The notes: a model not told the origin generated them from the letters alone. Shown: positions 35,828 to 47,729, counted from the stretch's first letter. The stretch is DNA of 64,000 nt from Schistosoma mansoni (GCF_000237925.1 NC_031502.1:41160655-41224654); one strand, 5' to 3'. Numbers and translations: made by a program.

Positions 35828-36027
35828 NNNNNNNNNNNNNNNNNNNNNNNNNNNNNNNNNNNNNNNNNNNNNNNNNNNNNNNNNNNNNNNNNNNNNNNNN
35901 NNNNNNNNNNNNNNNNNNNNNNNNNNNNNNNNNNNNNNNNNNNNNNNNNNNNNNNNNNNNNNNNNNNNNNNNNNNNNNNNNNNNNNNNNNNNNNNNNNNN
36001 NNNNNNNNNNNNNNNNNNNNNNNNNNN
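35828..36027. other. Assembly gap (200 N)
   Basis: Exactly 200 N, a placeholder gap. Confidence 0.99.
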
Positions 36028-36179
36028 TAGATATTGTTTATTCTATACGAAATCATCATTAAAGACTTCAAATTCTTTGATTGGTCAGATATTGTTCAAC
36101 GAGAGCATATTAAGTCGTTAATGTTTCCGAATTCTTGGTAAAATAATAATTTATTTTATATAAAATTCGATAGTTCCAG

Positions 36180-36345
36180 ATTAGGTCTCATATGTGACAG
36201 AAAGCTTGTATTGATGAAGAGCCCAGGAGTAAGACGAAACATTTATTTACTTCTACCTGAAGTTTGTGCTGATGATGTCGTTCAGAAGGACGATGAAAGC
36301 TCCACGACCAAATCATCCAGCTCAGAGAACAAAACTCCATCAAAA
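36180..36345 (+). repeat. Dispersed repeat fragment
   Basis: A GC-richer block with two strings that resemble hammerhead-core spacing: TTGATGA...GACGAAAC at 36210-36231 and CTGATGA...GATGAAAG at 36269-36300. It ends CATCCAGCTCAGAGAACAAA, a string also found inverted at about 1429-1448 beside the first gap. Stem pairing is weak in both cases (3-4 bp), so ribozyme ancestry is only a guess. It is non-coding. Confidence 0.4.
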
Positions 36346-37066
36346 TAATTACTAGTTACTAGTAATTTTCTACCTGGTTTTATTCAAAAATCAGAATTAT
36401 TTTCAAATCGATAACATTTTTATAAGCCACTTTCCTGATTGTAATTTTCAGTAATTTATTAGAATCTAACCCTTGTGTCTCATGGTATATATTTTTGAAT
36501 TGTTTTAAACGTTTATAATAACATTTACTGACAAGTTCAGTCAAAAAGGGAAGTGAATGTTTAATTATAAATTGTGATCGTTTTTTCACAAAATGATTAT
36601 CTGTATCTATGAGAATAAATGTTCCAATAAAGATGAACACTTTTCAGTTACCTGCTGTACACCATATTAATAAAAGGAATTAAAGGATTATTAGTATATC
36701 ACAGTGTAACTATCAGGTAATTGTGATTTTTAAAAAAAGATTAAAGATGATCTTCCATTTATTAAGTGTTTAACTGTTAATGCAAACATTCGTCAGTGAT
36801 ATATGCCACAGTGAGAATGATAATAGTTCATCTGATCATATCTAATTACATCAACTGATATTCAGAATTATAGCCAGGTCACAGAATAATTTAAACTGAT
36901 CACCATCAAGTATATATTACTTTACATCAAAACTTTAATTCGGTTCTCAATAGTAGTGGAGAACAATTTGATCGAAATTACCAATATTACAATCTGTCAT
37001 TGTGACCTCTTATGTATTGTAAGAAATTTTTCATTGATTTATCCAAAAATATAGATTTTCATTCAT
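36346..37066. other. AT-rich non-coding DNA
   Basis: No gene recognised. The minus-strand frame at 36380-36640 is AT-driven. Confidence 0.45.
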
Positions 37067-37250
37067 AGTGATCAAGGAATTTCAATATCGAATTGTAGAT
37101 AAACTCAACAAGATGACCGTTTCTCCCCAGTTGTACCTAGGTTTGACTATTGATATCAACACACAGACTACAGACAATATGGAGACATCTGTCCAAAAAG
37201 TTTATATGCTAACAAGCATTGATCAAGTGAAGTTCTATATATCAATAACA
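37067..37250 (+). CDS. Possible isolated host exon
   Basis: A 184 bp open stretch with higher GC than its surroundings. It is preceded by an acceptor-like TTTTCATTCATAG and followed by a donor-like AACAG|GTGAAT. The open frame reads MTVSPQLYLGLTIDINTQ and then MLTSIDQVKFYISIT. No family is recognised. If real it would be an internal exon of a gene with long introns, which are normal in schistosomes. Chance is a serious alternative. Confidence 0.25.
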
Positions 37251-39954
37251 GGTGAATAAAAACTCTTGCAAATAAGTAAAGATTAATTTCAGAGGAACCA
37301 TATGCTTCAAAATATATTTTATCAGGTAATTATATCCTACTGGTAGGGCTATTCATTTTGAATTGTTTTATAGTGAATAACATAGTTTTCAGTTTGTGTC
37401 TGAATATCACATATACATAGTTTTTCACTAGATCGGTTCAACAAATTCCTTCTCAATATCAACCACAATATAAATGTCAGAACTATTCTTTTCGATAGGG
37501 GATAATTTGGTTTGTTTTAACAAACAATTGAGGATTACAAATTAAGTTTGATTGTTACAAAAAAATGTGTTTAAATTATCCCAGTTTAATATCATTTAAT
37601 ATACAAGTTAGACGAAGGTAGTTTACAAGTATTAAATAACCTGAAGGCATTCAAATTCACACATTCAACTTTATGTATCAACCATACAACTTTATTGAAT
37701 TATTTTCATCTAGGCGCCAGGATTTGATGAATTTTGTTTAACACATATAACAATATACATTGATTCCCCTATCATTTCAACTGTTGTTGCATTTTGGTTT
37801 ATATACACCTCATCTTCATTAGTCTCCTTTTATATGATTTTGTTATAATGAGTTTTAATACATGTCCCGTTTTTATCATGTAAATAAAAAAATTTACTGT
37901 ATACCTAAATGAAGTGATATTTCGTCAGGTTTTGTGGAATAAATGCAACAATAATAATCACTACAACTAATGGTAATAATAAATGAATGTTTATACCCAC
38001 ATCGACACATGAAAATCCTCACTAGCAATCATATCCTTAGGGTGAGATCAATCAATTTGCTTGGAATGAATGGCCAGTCAACATAATGTACTACACTTAT
38101 CAAACTTAGCTGAGTATATTCGGTTAAAATATATAAAGCTTTTACTGTAAAATATATTTTGAATTATGCACAAGCACTACCGTGAACTTCTATGTTGGGA
38201 TAATTTAAGGATCTCTTTATCGACATTTTCATTAGCACTAAATTTATTATTGATTCATGGTAAAATTCATTAACTTGGTGTATAAATGTCATTCACTAAC
38301 ACAGTGCTTTTACCTTATTGTATTTCGGATATATATTCCCTTTCTAAATAGACGGTATACATCGTTTCGAAAAGTGATTGAACCAACTGCACTATTGAAA
38401 TAACTTGTGACAAACTTTTTATAAAATGATTAAATTTAGTACGAACTTTCATTCATTTTAGCCTAATTCAATTTGAGATCTGAGTGGAAGCAAATACTCT
38501 AATGCTTGAATTTCTAGTTTTAAAACAACAATAATATATCTTCAACATATTCATCAATCTACATAACTTTTTTAAAAGTCACTTTGTTGACAGTAATCAT
38601 ATTTTGGAACAGTCGAACATAATACAAACAATTGAGGAATAAAAACATAGCGATTAGTTCGAGGTGAAAATGAAGTTATCAACCCATAGCTAATAATTTT
38701 ATAGGGATGACAGAGGTGTATCATTGCAGCTATACTACATGATTGTTCATCACAGTTGCGTGAATGTTGACTGCAGCTCCGCTGACAGATTTACCAATAT
38801 TAATCTCGGGAATCCCGGAGATTTTCTATGATGTGAGAATAGTCTTCTTCATGAAAATGATCAAATATTCTCAATCATGACAGAATAAGTAGTGAATTGC
38901 CGTAAATCCCACCGAAGATTTGTGTTTGCTGTGTAGTGAATGATGTTGACATTAACAAATTAACTCAATGATAACCATTTAGTGAGAATTGTGGTCTGTT
39001 TCAAAATGATTCAACTTTGAGTTGTTATTCATATTAACTGTGATCTAGTAGTCTGAAGTTATTGTAGCTGGATTTGAATGTGCAGATTTCAAAAGTTCAC
39101 TCTAGCCCAAATGAAAGATTAGTTCATTATAAGCAATTTACACATTTCGGTTTAGTTTTGATTAACTAGCTAGCATAGATTTCACATTGAAACAGCTTAA
39201 TCCATAACTCTAGTATCAACAATGTGATAATAATAACAATAAACCACTGATAACTTTAATCATACCAATAATGATAGCAATATCGTCATCCACACTCATT
39301 ATTATTATCATTATTATTGTGTTGTATATCAAACAAATGAAATCTGAATTAAATGTGACATGTGCATTACAACACACGTGGGAAAAAATCCTCATAAACT
39401 GTCTATTAGCAATAACATCATAAACATTATATCCGATAGTTTATTTATAAATCAGATATATATAATGTGTGTATTATGGCTTATAATTTCAATATTCATT
39501 ATATCCATTAAAGAAAGATTGTTTTCTAGTTCATCTTGTCATTATTTCCACTTTCATTTTCCTGTTAGAATGAAGACTGGACGTTGTGTTGCTAATATGA
39601 TTCCCCAGAGAAATGATAAAGGATAATAATGGTTAAATAGAACCTTAATGCTTATAGTTAATAATAACAGTTGATAAGTGATGTATGATGATTACTGTTG
39701 ATGTAACAACCGAACTAAGGAAACATGTAATGACTAGGTAATTGAAACTTCTCTCTCTCCCCCTCATTTTTTTTCTTTTCTATCCTCATCTGAAAACTAA
39801 AAACTAGAAAATAACTCAATTTACTCACCTGTGGAAAGTGAGAAATTCACTTAGATTTTACAACCATAATGTCAAACAGATGGATCGTGTGATTTGGAAA
39901 TGTGGAATTCAAGTTGATAGTTTGTTTTCTTCCCGTTAATTAATGATTTTAACC
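37251..39954. other. AT-rich non-coding DNA
   Basis: No gene recognised. A near-palindrome ATCTCGGGAATCCCGGAGAT lies at about 38802-38822, and TTA/ATT runs near 39298-39320. The 88-codon frame at 39360-39626 starts at GTG and has no known motif. Confidence 0.45.
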
Positions 39955-40089
39955 AAATCAAACGTATAGTTTTCGTAGGATGGTGGTTGGAGGTGGTCAA
40001 CAGGAAACCCTGGACTCGGGTTTCGTGCTACTTGGCACTTGTCAGCAAGGTGTACCTGTAATCTTGAGGGAACCGGTGCTCCCTGGCGG
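39955..40089 (+). repeat. GC-rich dispersed repeat at the palindrome edge
   Basis: The sequence runs GGATGGTGGTTGGAGG, CAGGAAACCCTGGACTCGGG, GTCAGCAAGGTGTACCTG, then AGGGAACCGGTGCTCCCT (a small hairpin). It is markedly GC-rich against its flanks. I recall this as a frequent schistosome repeat. It ends where the left palindrome arm begins and has no counterpart beside the right arm. Confidence 0.45.
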
Positions 40090-42300
40090 ATACAATAGAA
40101 AATGAATTTGGAAATATATTTAGACTTTATATGAATAATTGTCAATATTTAAACGAATAGTTTGACAGAAATCGAACCCCGAATATGCAGAAGAGATTAT
40201 TCGTAAAAAATTCTGTACAGAACATTGGAATGATTCAAATTTCAATTTCTGAAATAATTTTGAATAGAAGTTTTACTCGTAACATATTCTGACTATCCTA
40301 TTTTTCGAATTATTAATTTCTCAATATAAAACAATTAAAAATGATCTTATACATGTGAAGTAGACGTCATCTAATCCCAATCTCCCTTTCAAGTAAGTAA
40401 ACTATCATTCTAAAGAATACCTTCAATGTGACATGCGCTTATTTTAATATCCTATCTTGTTTGGTTAATTGAACTGTGATTTAAGTTTGTTTATTTTAGT
40501 TCAAACAAATAAATTGATTGATGAAATTTATTTTTTTTTTTTTAAAGAATAAAATACATCACCAAACAAACAGAAAATCAACACAGTACACAAAAACATT
40601 TAGGAATTATTCATATTGAAAAATAAATGATGAGAAAAATGTGGAAGTTTATTTGTTTATCAATTTCTCAATTAGTAAGGTGTTTCCAAACTTCATATCA
40701 CGTGACAAAGTTTCTCTGAATGTGAAAGAGATGAATTATCAAAGTAAAATTGAGGAGAGGAAAAGCCCTCCCCCTCCGAAAAAATAAAACGGAAAAATGA
40801 AATAGTTCATGCATAAAACAAAAAATAGATTAATGGGAAAACAAAAGAGAATGTTGATGACGATAATAACGTCAGCAATGACGTAATCGTTGGTGTGGTT
40901 GATTAATTTGTATAAATATTAGTAATTTTATTAAATTACTCAAAATGCCTTCTTTAACTTGTATCAAATAATTAGATGAATGGTTTGTATAACGCAGTGA
41001 AATTCGAAAATTAACGAACTGACAACAGCTACTGAAATACCATAAACCAGAATCCACTAATCAACTATTACATTCTGGTTTAAGAATTATCGACAGTATC
41101 CACCTATGATCTTGTACAGCTTACCATCAAATAACGAGTTTTGCATTGACCATAAATCCTAGGGATTGTTGGTCTGCATTACTTACATCAACTGATTAAC
41201 AAACTAACACGATGATAGTCAAAAACATAGGGTAATGGTTGTCTCATTCTTGAAATGGTTGAAGACAACCAGTTGCCGAATACAGCCACCAGAATTCTCG
41301 AACTAAAAACAAACTGCTGTTTATTTAATCCTGGTTCACAGCTGTTCTCCAGCCGACCGTTAGTCAGTCACAAAAGACTTCACTTTAGAAGTTGGAGTGG
41401 GTTATTTGGTTATGAAAATTCAGACGAATTAACAAAAGTCATACGTTGTCAACATTTACAGTAACAATTATAGTGAAATCCATAGCTACGTAATAACAAC
41501 AACAGCTTTCATGTATACCAACATATAGAATTATGTGTTGGTGTAGAATATAACTATTATTCAACCCTGAAATCTAGTGCATAATTTACTCAACTGTAAA
41601 AATAAGAGCAAGTATTGAGTGAATAAGGTGCTTCTGTATATTTTTAAGACATTAAACAATACTCTTAGTTATATGCACTAGCCTTGAAGGTATAATAAAA
41701 ACATCATGAACATATGTTACAATGGTAGTGGTTGATTGATAAAAAATCTGTCTCCCAATTAACCAGACATCTTGAACCATCAGTAATCAAGCAGGATAAA
41801 GGTCTCAAACATAACAATCACCAAAATTTTGAATTTATGTATATATCAGTATACATTGAGGAAGTTAATAAGACATCATTTCGAAAGTGCATATTCATAA
41901 ATATTCGTAAGATGCGCTTCGTATTTATTCTATTCCACACTGTTTATTGGAACTATTTCTTATAGAAAAGAGTTCAGATCACCCACAATTTTTATGATTA
42001 TGATTCATGAATAAATCATTCGTGCAGCTGTAGATCTTACACTTCAGAGTGAAGAATCTCTTGACGATCATGAATTATCCAAACGTAGTTATTCTAAGGC
42101 ATGAATAACTCTAAATCGAAAAGATAAAACCTAGTCAATATAGAAGTGTGATGAAGCAGATATCATCGAGTGTTCGTCACATAATAACAAGACTTTATTA
42201 CAGTCGAAAGAAATGAACCATTTCATAACTACTCTGCTCTGGATCCGGAGGTTTTGGGCTCGATGACTAAACAAGATTTATCAGTGTGCGATAGTAAAGA

Positions 42301-42783
42301 CATTGAAACAAATGTCAACTGACTTCAAAGTGAGAATCTTCAATACGAACGTCAAGACAGTTCTACTGTACGGAGCTGAAACGTGGAGAACTACTACATC
42401 CATCGTCAACAAGGTACAAGTATTTATAAACAATTGTCTACGCAAAATAGTCGACATTCACTGGCCGGATACTATCAGCAACAGACTACTGTGGAAGGGA
42501 ACAAATCAGCTTCCAGCTGAAGAGGAAATTAGGAAAAGACGTTGGAAGTGGATCGGACCTACATTAAGGAAATCACCAATGTGCATCACGAGGCAATCCT
42601 CAACTTGGAATTCGGGAGGGAAACGGAAAAGAGGAAGGCCAAAGAACACATTAAGCCGGGAATTGGAAGCAGATATGGAAATGATGAATGTTAACTGGAA
42701 AGGATTGCCCAGGACAGAGTTGGATGGAGAATGCTGGTGGGCGGCCTATGATCCTCCACAAGGGGTAACAGGCGTAAGTAAGT
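42301..42783 (+). mobile_element. RTE LINE 1 family, 5'-truncated insertion with visible empty site
   Basis: A 3' fragment of the RTE LINE 1 family. The frame 42303-42860 carries [15 protein letters not shown], then [12 protein letters not shown], then [15 protein letters not shown], which matches residues about 845-960 of the 20015-22906 protein. It ends GGCGTAAGTAAGT, the family tail. It is bracketed by TAGTAAAGA (42292-42300 and 42784-42792). The right palindrome arm has the uninterrupted sequence there (reverse complement of about 58400-58440), so this is an insertion made after the arms arose. It is too short to be functional. Confidence 0.9.
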
Positions 42784-43207
42784 TAGTAAAGATAGTGATA
42801 GAAAGTAACTCGGAATATCTAAAGTGTTCTTCTAGGAGGCACACAAAAATGTCTATATGAGAAATTGATGATCAGCTTCAATTTCAAGTTTTTCATAGGT
42901 ATCCAGTGAGTCGTAGTTTCTAATGCGTAGTCAGGATCCCCAGCGTACACTTCATTCAGTTGCAGACCTCCTCTGTAGACCAGTCCTACCATCATGTGCT
43001 ACTTTTTCTAATTTCAGCCCTGTCAACCTTTTTGATAGAAACTCATCGTTCCGCAACATAATAACAAAAGATCCACCTGTACTTGGCAGTTATCTAGTAT
43101 CAAATTCACCACAATACAAATTATAATGTTTGGTTTAAGTCTGCATAAAATAATCACCATACATCAGCAGTGTAATCTAGATCTAAAAATATAAAAATAA
43201 TATGAGC

Positions 43208-43410
43208 CATTAAAAAGGAATAATATATTTGTAAAATCTCAGCGAATGAATTTTAATTAAATCCAACGTTTCGCCTGGCAATCTGGTCCAAGCTTTTTCA
43301 AGGAATTATAATCAAACATCAAAATTATCGAATAATTAATGTCTTACATCAACTCGGCGCTCAAATACTGTGAAACTATTCGCTCTAATTTAGACGAGAG
43401 TTCTTATATA
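43208..43410 (-). mobile_element. Short retroposon-like insertion with 12-13 bp TSD and visible empty site
   Basis: About 203 bp lie between two copies of AATAATATGAGC (43196-43207 and 43411-43422; one more A may belong). The right arm has a single copy and no insert. The minus-strand sequence starts ATATAAGAACTCTCG and holds GGACCAGATTGCCAGGCGAAACG, then CATTCGCTGAGATTTTACAA. A relative lies at 32395-32585. There is no coding capacity. The strand is a guess from shared repeat orientation. Confidence 0.85.
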
Positions 43411-43627
43411 AATAATATGAGCGTTCACAGAAACTACATATCAGAAACATAATAAAACATTGAGTTTGCATTATTTAAAAACCCGTTACATATTACATTA
43501 GAAGAACGATTAGAATATTCGCTTACAAGCTCCAGAATTTAATCGGTTGTTCAATAACACTATCAGGTCACAACAACATAATTCCGGTTCCACCGGAGCT
43601 TTGATATTCATTGATCCAGTCTTGTCT

Positions 43628-43920
43628 GTTCATATTACTATGTCAACGTATGTTTTCTAACAACTTGTCGCCAACTAGTTAGTAAACTAAATCTAGAGAG
43701 AATGTTTAGCGCATGTTGTCATAACGATGTCAATTTTCGTCGGAATATGTCAAACCTCTTGAAGAACGTCAGTACAATATCAGGTAATGTGTAAATGAAT
43801 GAAGCCTGTTCATCATGGACCCTGCGGACGAATTTTTAAAAGTAAAAGTCACATATTTTTTAGTAAATTTTTAGGACATCACGTCAATGATCATCAAAAT
43901 GCAGTCTTGAGAAATGCTAT
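43628..43920 (+). repeat. Direct-repeat unit, copy 1
   Basis: This stretch, which overlaps the inner end of the left arm, recurs in the same orientation at 56728-57015 with roughly 92-95% identity by eye. Shared strings include CCAACTAGTTAGTAAACTAA and CATCATGGACCCTG. Its first 120 bp also appear inverted at 57650-57780. Confidence 0.85.
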
Positions 43921-43967
43921 ATTATGATTGCTTATACTATTAACTATATCTCAACGTTCATCAGTGT

Positions 43968-44489
43968 ATGATACCATTGAGTCGTTGTACAGTTTCAGGG
44001 TATCAGATGTCTTTTAATTTTGCTTTAATGAAAGATGAAATAATCTACCGTCATTATCTATATGTCGGATCGTCTCCTGTTGATGAGCAGGACAATGTAT
44101 GTAGAACTCAAAAAGTCCAAAGAGGTCTTGAATCATTAAGATGCTTTACACGTAGTAAGTCTCTGATAGTATGCACTTCCATTAATGGCATCAAAATATG
44201 TTCAGACGATTCGAAAATTGTTTATATGACCCATGCTCTCGGCATAACATCGTACGCTACTTGCGATGCCGTTCACAAACCAATTGCATTTTTGGCGAGC
44301 AAACCATCGTTCTTTGGTAATCTACAATCTTGACGTATGTTTGTTGTGGAGTCTTCGTATAGTACGGAAGAATTAAATCGGCTGATTGGAAAACATGATT
44401 TTTCCACTCCAGTAAACATACCTCAACCTAGCGATTGTCATCCTGTTTGGCCTATTTATTTTGATGATAGTTATTATCGTATACTATGA
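43968..44489 (+). pseudogene. PTB/PID-domain protein pseudogene (one in-frame stop)
   Basis: One reading frame of 174 codons is interrupted only by a TGA at 44331-44333 and ends at TGA 44487-44489. It reads like a phosphotyrosine-binding domain. A first strand LYVGSSPVD (about residue 31) is followed by a helix VQRGLESLRCF, then SINGIKICSDDSKIVYMTHAL, ITSYATCD and FLASKP. After the stop comes MFVVESS...STEELNRLIGK, the usual last strand and C-terminal helix. PTB domains dock adaptor proteins on NPxY-type tails. The order and wording recall PTB domains of the SH2D5 type, from memory only. The intact frame either side of a single stop suggests a young pseudogene, a processed copy, or one large exon with a sequencing error. 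An AATAAA lies at 44569. Confidence 0.6.
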
Positions 44490-45957
44490 ATAATTACTGA
44501 AACTGCAATAGTACAATCTCTAGTTTCGATTGTTTCAAGTTGTATTTCGTTGAGTATACACAGACTCGAATAAAACATTGCTCTAACATAATAATATTTG
44601 AAGATTATCAATTTTACTCATGAGAACTGTTGAAAAGAGTAAGCCAATAAGAAAAACCCTACATATCCTTATTTCTCCTACATAATCTAATGGTTTATTT
44701 ATTTACTAATTTCTTTTCTTCGTCATCCTGTTCTTCTAGTGTGACTCTTTATACACACAAATTTAGAAAGAAATGTTAACCAGGTAACTTAATTGAAGTG
44801 CAACAATAATACTTGTAAACTAAGCATATTGGTAAATAAGACCACAGGACATATTTACTCTTGTTTCTTCACCCAATTCACGCATATCTTATTAAGCTCA
44901 ATCAGGATAACACTACAATTTATCTATCATTGATAAACAATAGATAAGTTTCTTCCAATCTCATTCACTTTTGTTTGTATGTACACGTATATGTGAATGT
45001 ATGGATAAACACACTAGTCTATTAAGCAATAGTTACATGTGAGTTGGTGAATCACTCTATTTTCTCAAGCTGTTACTTCATATCCCCTTTCTTGATAAAT
45101 CCAATCGCAGTGATTCCCACTATGAATATGTGAAGAGGTTATCTATTATGTGGTGTAAGCAGATAGGGGGGCAAAGAAGAAAAATCAAATTCGAAGTGGA
45201 ATTCCAACTACCCTTGTGCATAATTTGTTTGTTGTTTCAATTATTTAATATGTATTAAATAAAAACTTAATACCCATTTAATCAAACGTTATGTCAAACA
45301 CATGCTACTAACTATTGACATAATTGCAAAATATTTAAATTACAGTCTATAATTTAGAAGAAAAAACATGCGGTTGGAACTGTAAGTTGTAATTAATTAT
45401 TGCAAAAAAATATTCATATATCACTTGGATTTGATTGAATTGATAAGTAACACGTGTTAGATATTGAGAACATTTATAATCCAATCAAACAAAACTAATC
45501 ATTTGTTCACAAAGTGTGTCTAAAAAGAGAACAAATTTGTTAAATAAACAGTCGAGAAGCATCATTTTTGACGACTAATTTCAGAAATCATTCGATCACT
45601 GACAGGTTATTTTCGTTGGTTATTCGTGTTGCAGAACATAGTGTGCATAGAACCAAGGATATCCAGCTCATAGTATTTTAACTACTGATATACAGGTTGT
45701 CACAATGTTCAAGGAATAATTTAGGCTGTATGCCGATGCACGGACATCTGAGGAAGAAGCGTGACCTAGTAGTTGCGCAGAAGTATCCCATGAATCCTTA
45801 CTATCCCACTACTAAAGGTTTTATGAGCACAAGAATACGTATAGGAGTTTCAACTGATTTAAATGATAAGAGATATTAAAGCCATTCATATATGTTAATC
45901 TCAGTTATATATTTGTATGCTGCCCGATCAGAAGATTAAACGCTATATAAACTTTGG
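44490..45957. other. Non-coding spacer DNA
   Basis: AT-rich, with no gene recognised apart from the poly(A)-like AATAAA at 44569. The short frame at 45697-45879 has no known motif. Confidence 0.45.
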
Positions 45958-46781
45958 TAAGTCTGATCAGCCCTAATGGTTGGTGTCTGACGAAATCTCT
46001 GCACGGATTCAAAAAGCTCGTTTGGCTTTTGCCAACTTACGTCACCTATGGCGAAGACGAGATATCCGTCTATCAATTAAGGGACGAGTATACTGCACAG
46101 TAGTTCGCTCTGTTCTACTTTACGGCTGTAAAACATGGACATTAAGAGTAGAAGATACTCGAAAGTTACTAGTATTTGACCACAGATGCCTTAGAAATAT
46201 TGCTCGCATCTACTGGGATAACCGGGTAAGTAATAGTGAGGTTAGACACAGTGCATTAAGAAGTGATGGTAAATCAGTTGATGAGGTGATGAATCTTCAT
46301 CGACTGAGATGGTTAGGCCGTGTTACGTATGCCTGAACACTGATCACCACGACGCGCTATGCTGACTAGTGTAGGGGATGGTTAGAAGAGAGTTAGGGTC
46401 GGCCAAACCAAAACGTGGCATCAGTGCTTGAAGTCACTAACGTCTGGTGTGAGCGATGTTGGTAGATGTAGACTACTTGGTTGGGGTCCGCGTGACTATC
46501 GTAACCAATGGTTAGAGACTCTAGGTGACATGGCTCAGAATCGATCACAATGGCGTAGGTGTATACACTCTTCATCTTCCCTTAAACCGTGAGATTAAAA
46601 TTGCTTCAAATCTGTCTTTCTTCCTGTACTATATCCTTATATACAACCTTTTTTTATTTATTACCACCACTAAATTAACTACTTCTATGAATCCGGTGTT
46701 CGTTTTGTTGTGCTAACGAGGTATGGCAACTTGGACCGATGCATATGTGTGCCTGGTCCTACGTTGTAGCTGACTGACTCT
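45958..46781 (+). mobile_element. RTE LINE 2 family, 5'-truncated copy
   Basis: A 3' fragment closely matching 50855-51720 of the full-length element. The frame 45980-46336 carries DEISARIQKARLAFANLRHLWRRRD, here read only in part (ARIQKARLAFANLRHLW), then VLLYGCKTWTL, FDHRCLRNIARI and LHRLRWLGR. Beyond it the frame is broken, but homology runs to the CTGACTGACT tail near 46770. The coding part is only the C-terminal third and is inactive. No target-site duplication was seen. Confidence 0.88.
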
Positions 46782-47235
46782 TGAGTAATCATAACAAACA
46801 GATTCTAAGCTCGATTGAATAGTCAAAATTACGGTAGAAGCTCAAAACGCCATTATTCTCAGGTGATGTTCGAAACATAATACACAAAATAGAGATTGTT
46901 TGAGCTATTTATTACATTTATTTTGTACTAAAATAGAATATCTTTCAACCCCTTTAAGTATAAATGAGAAGATATTAGGATAACTTTAGTTTCAAAACAA
47001 TGTATATATAAACATAATTCTTTAAATATCAATAATTACAAATAATTCGTGCATATGTTCGTTTTCATGAATTTGCATATTTGAATAAGTGATAGCTTTC
47101 ACTTCAGTACCCTAGAATTTTGTAAAGAAAATTATAAATAAAAATTACAATTACTCGAAATAAAAGTAATATGATCTTCAATAAAATATAATTTAAAAGA
47201 CATGTTAAAAGTTAAATATGAACCAATGTCGTGCT
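46782..47235. other. AT-rich non-coding DNA
   Basis: Nothing recognised. Confidence 0.5.
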
Positions 47236-47729
47236 TGTTATATCCCAGCGAAGACATAAGTACGGGTAACTTCCGGGACCTATTATAAGCTTCATTTTCA
47301 CCTATGAATTGTTACTGTACGATTTACTGTTCTCAAATTATGATCAGTTTATTGATTACTGTATCCCACGTTCACAGCCACATTTAGCTTGATCTTGTAC
47401 AAATATCATTTTCTATTTCATGGTGTGATGCGGTCTGTCTGGTATATAAACAGAGTATGCTTGGAATAAACGATTCACATAGCAGAAGTTGTAATTGGTG
47501 CTCTGGACTTAATTGGAAGGGCGGACAAAGGACCAGTAAGGACGCTAGACTGCTCATATCAGTCGGACGTCATTGATTGGCACAGTGTTAAGATTGGAAA
47601 AGTCGTATTTCGATTGGTGGATAGTTCACGTGATAACAGCCGGACATAAAAATTAATAACGAATTGTCATACGTCTATTTTTTATAAAGTCACAACAAAT
47701 TGGTGACGGCCTTTTGTAAAGTCACAACA
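47236..47729 (+). repeat. Solo LTR, Gypsy-type (family L1), copy 2
   Basis: The unit starts TGTTATATCCCAGCG. An LTR-like end AAAGTCACAACA occurs at 47697 and again at 47729, separated by AATTGGTGACGGCC, so the 3' end carries 1.3 copies of the 32 bp terminal unit. Flanks are GTGCT (47231-47235) and GTGTT (47730-47734), a 5 bp duplication with one difference. TATATAAA at about 47442 and AATAAA at about 47465 set the plus orientation. It is the homologue of 8644-9221 and 53153-53659. A LINE is inserted 25 bp downstream. Non-coding fossil. Confidence 0.8.

Larger units (their letters stand above)
40090..43750 (+). repeat. Large inverted repeat, left arm (3.66 kb)
   Basis: This arm recurs in reverse complement at 57650-63946. 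Outer parts (about 40103-41960) looked base-identical in every stretch compared, including a run of 13 T at 40531-40543 against 13 A. From about 42000 inward, substitutions appear at a few percent. The arm carries two insertions absent from the other arm (42301-42783 and 43208-43410) and lacks 3.3 kb present in it. Short open frames in it are mirrored in the other arm and have no recognisable product. Spacer between arms is about 13.9 kb. Confidence 0.93.

Noticed and set aside
41255-41464. Peptides perfectly conserved between 41255-41464 and 62573-62782, and three other such pairs
   Set aside because: The nucleotide sequence of the arms is itself identical there, so this is duplication, not selection on protein. 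No domain is recognised.
43208-43410. Hammerhead core in GGACCAGATTGCCAGGCGAAACG on the minus strand
   Set aside because: CAGATTG does not fit CUGANGA and no stem II pairing is visible. Only the CGAAAC part agrees.
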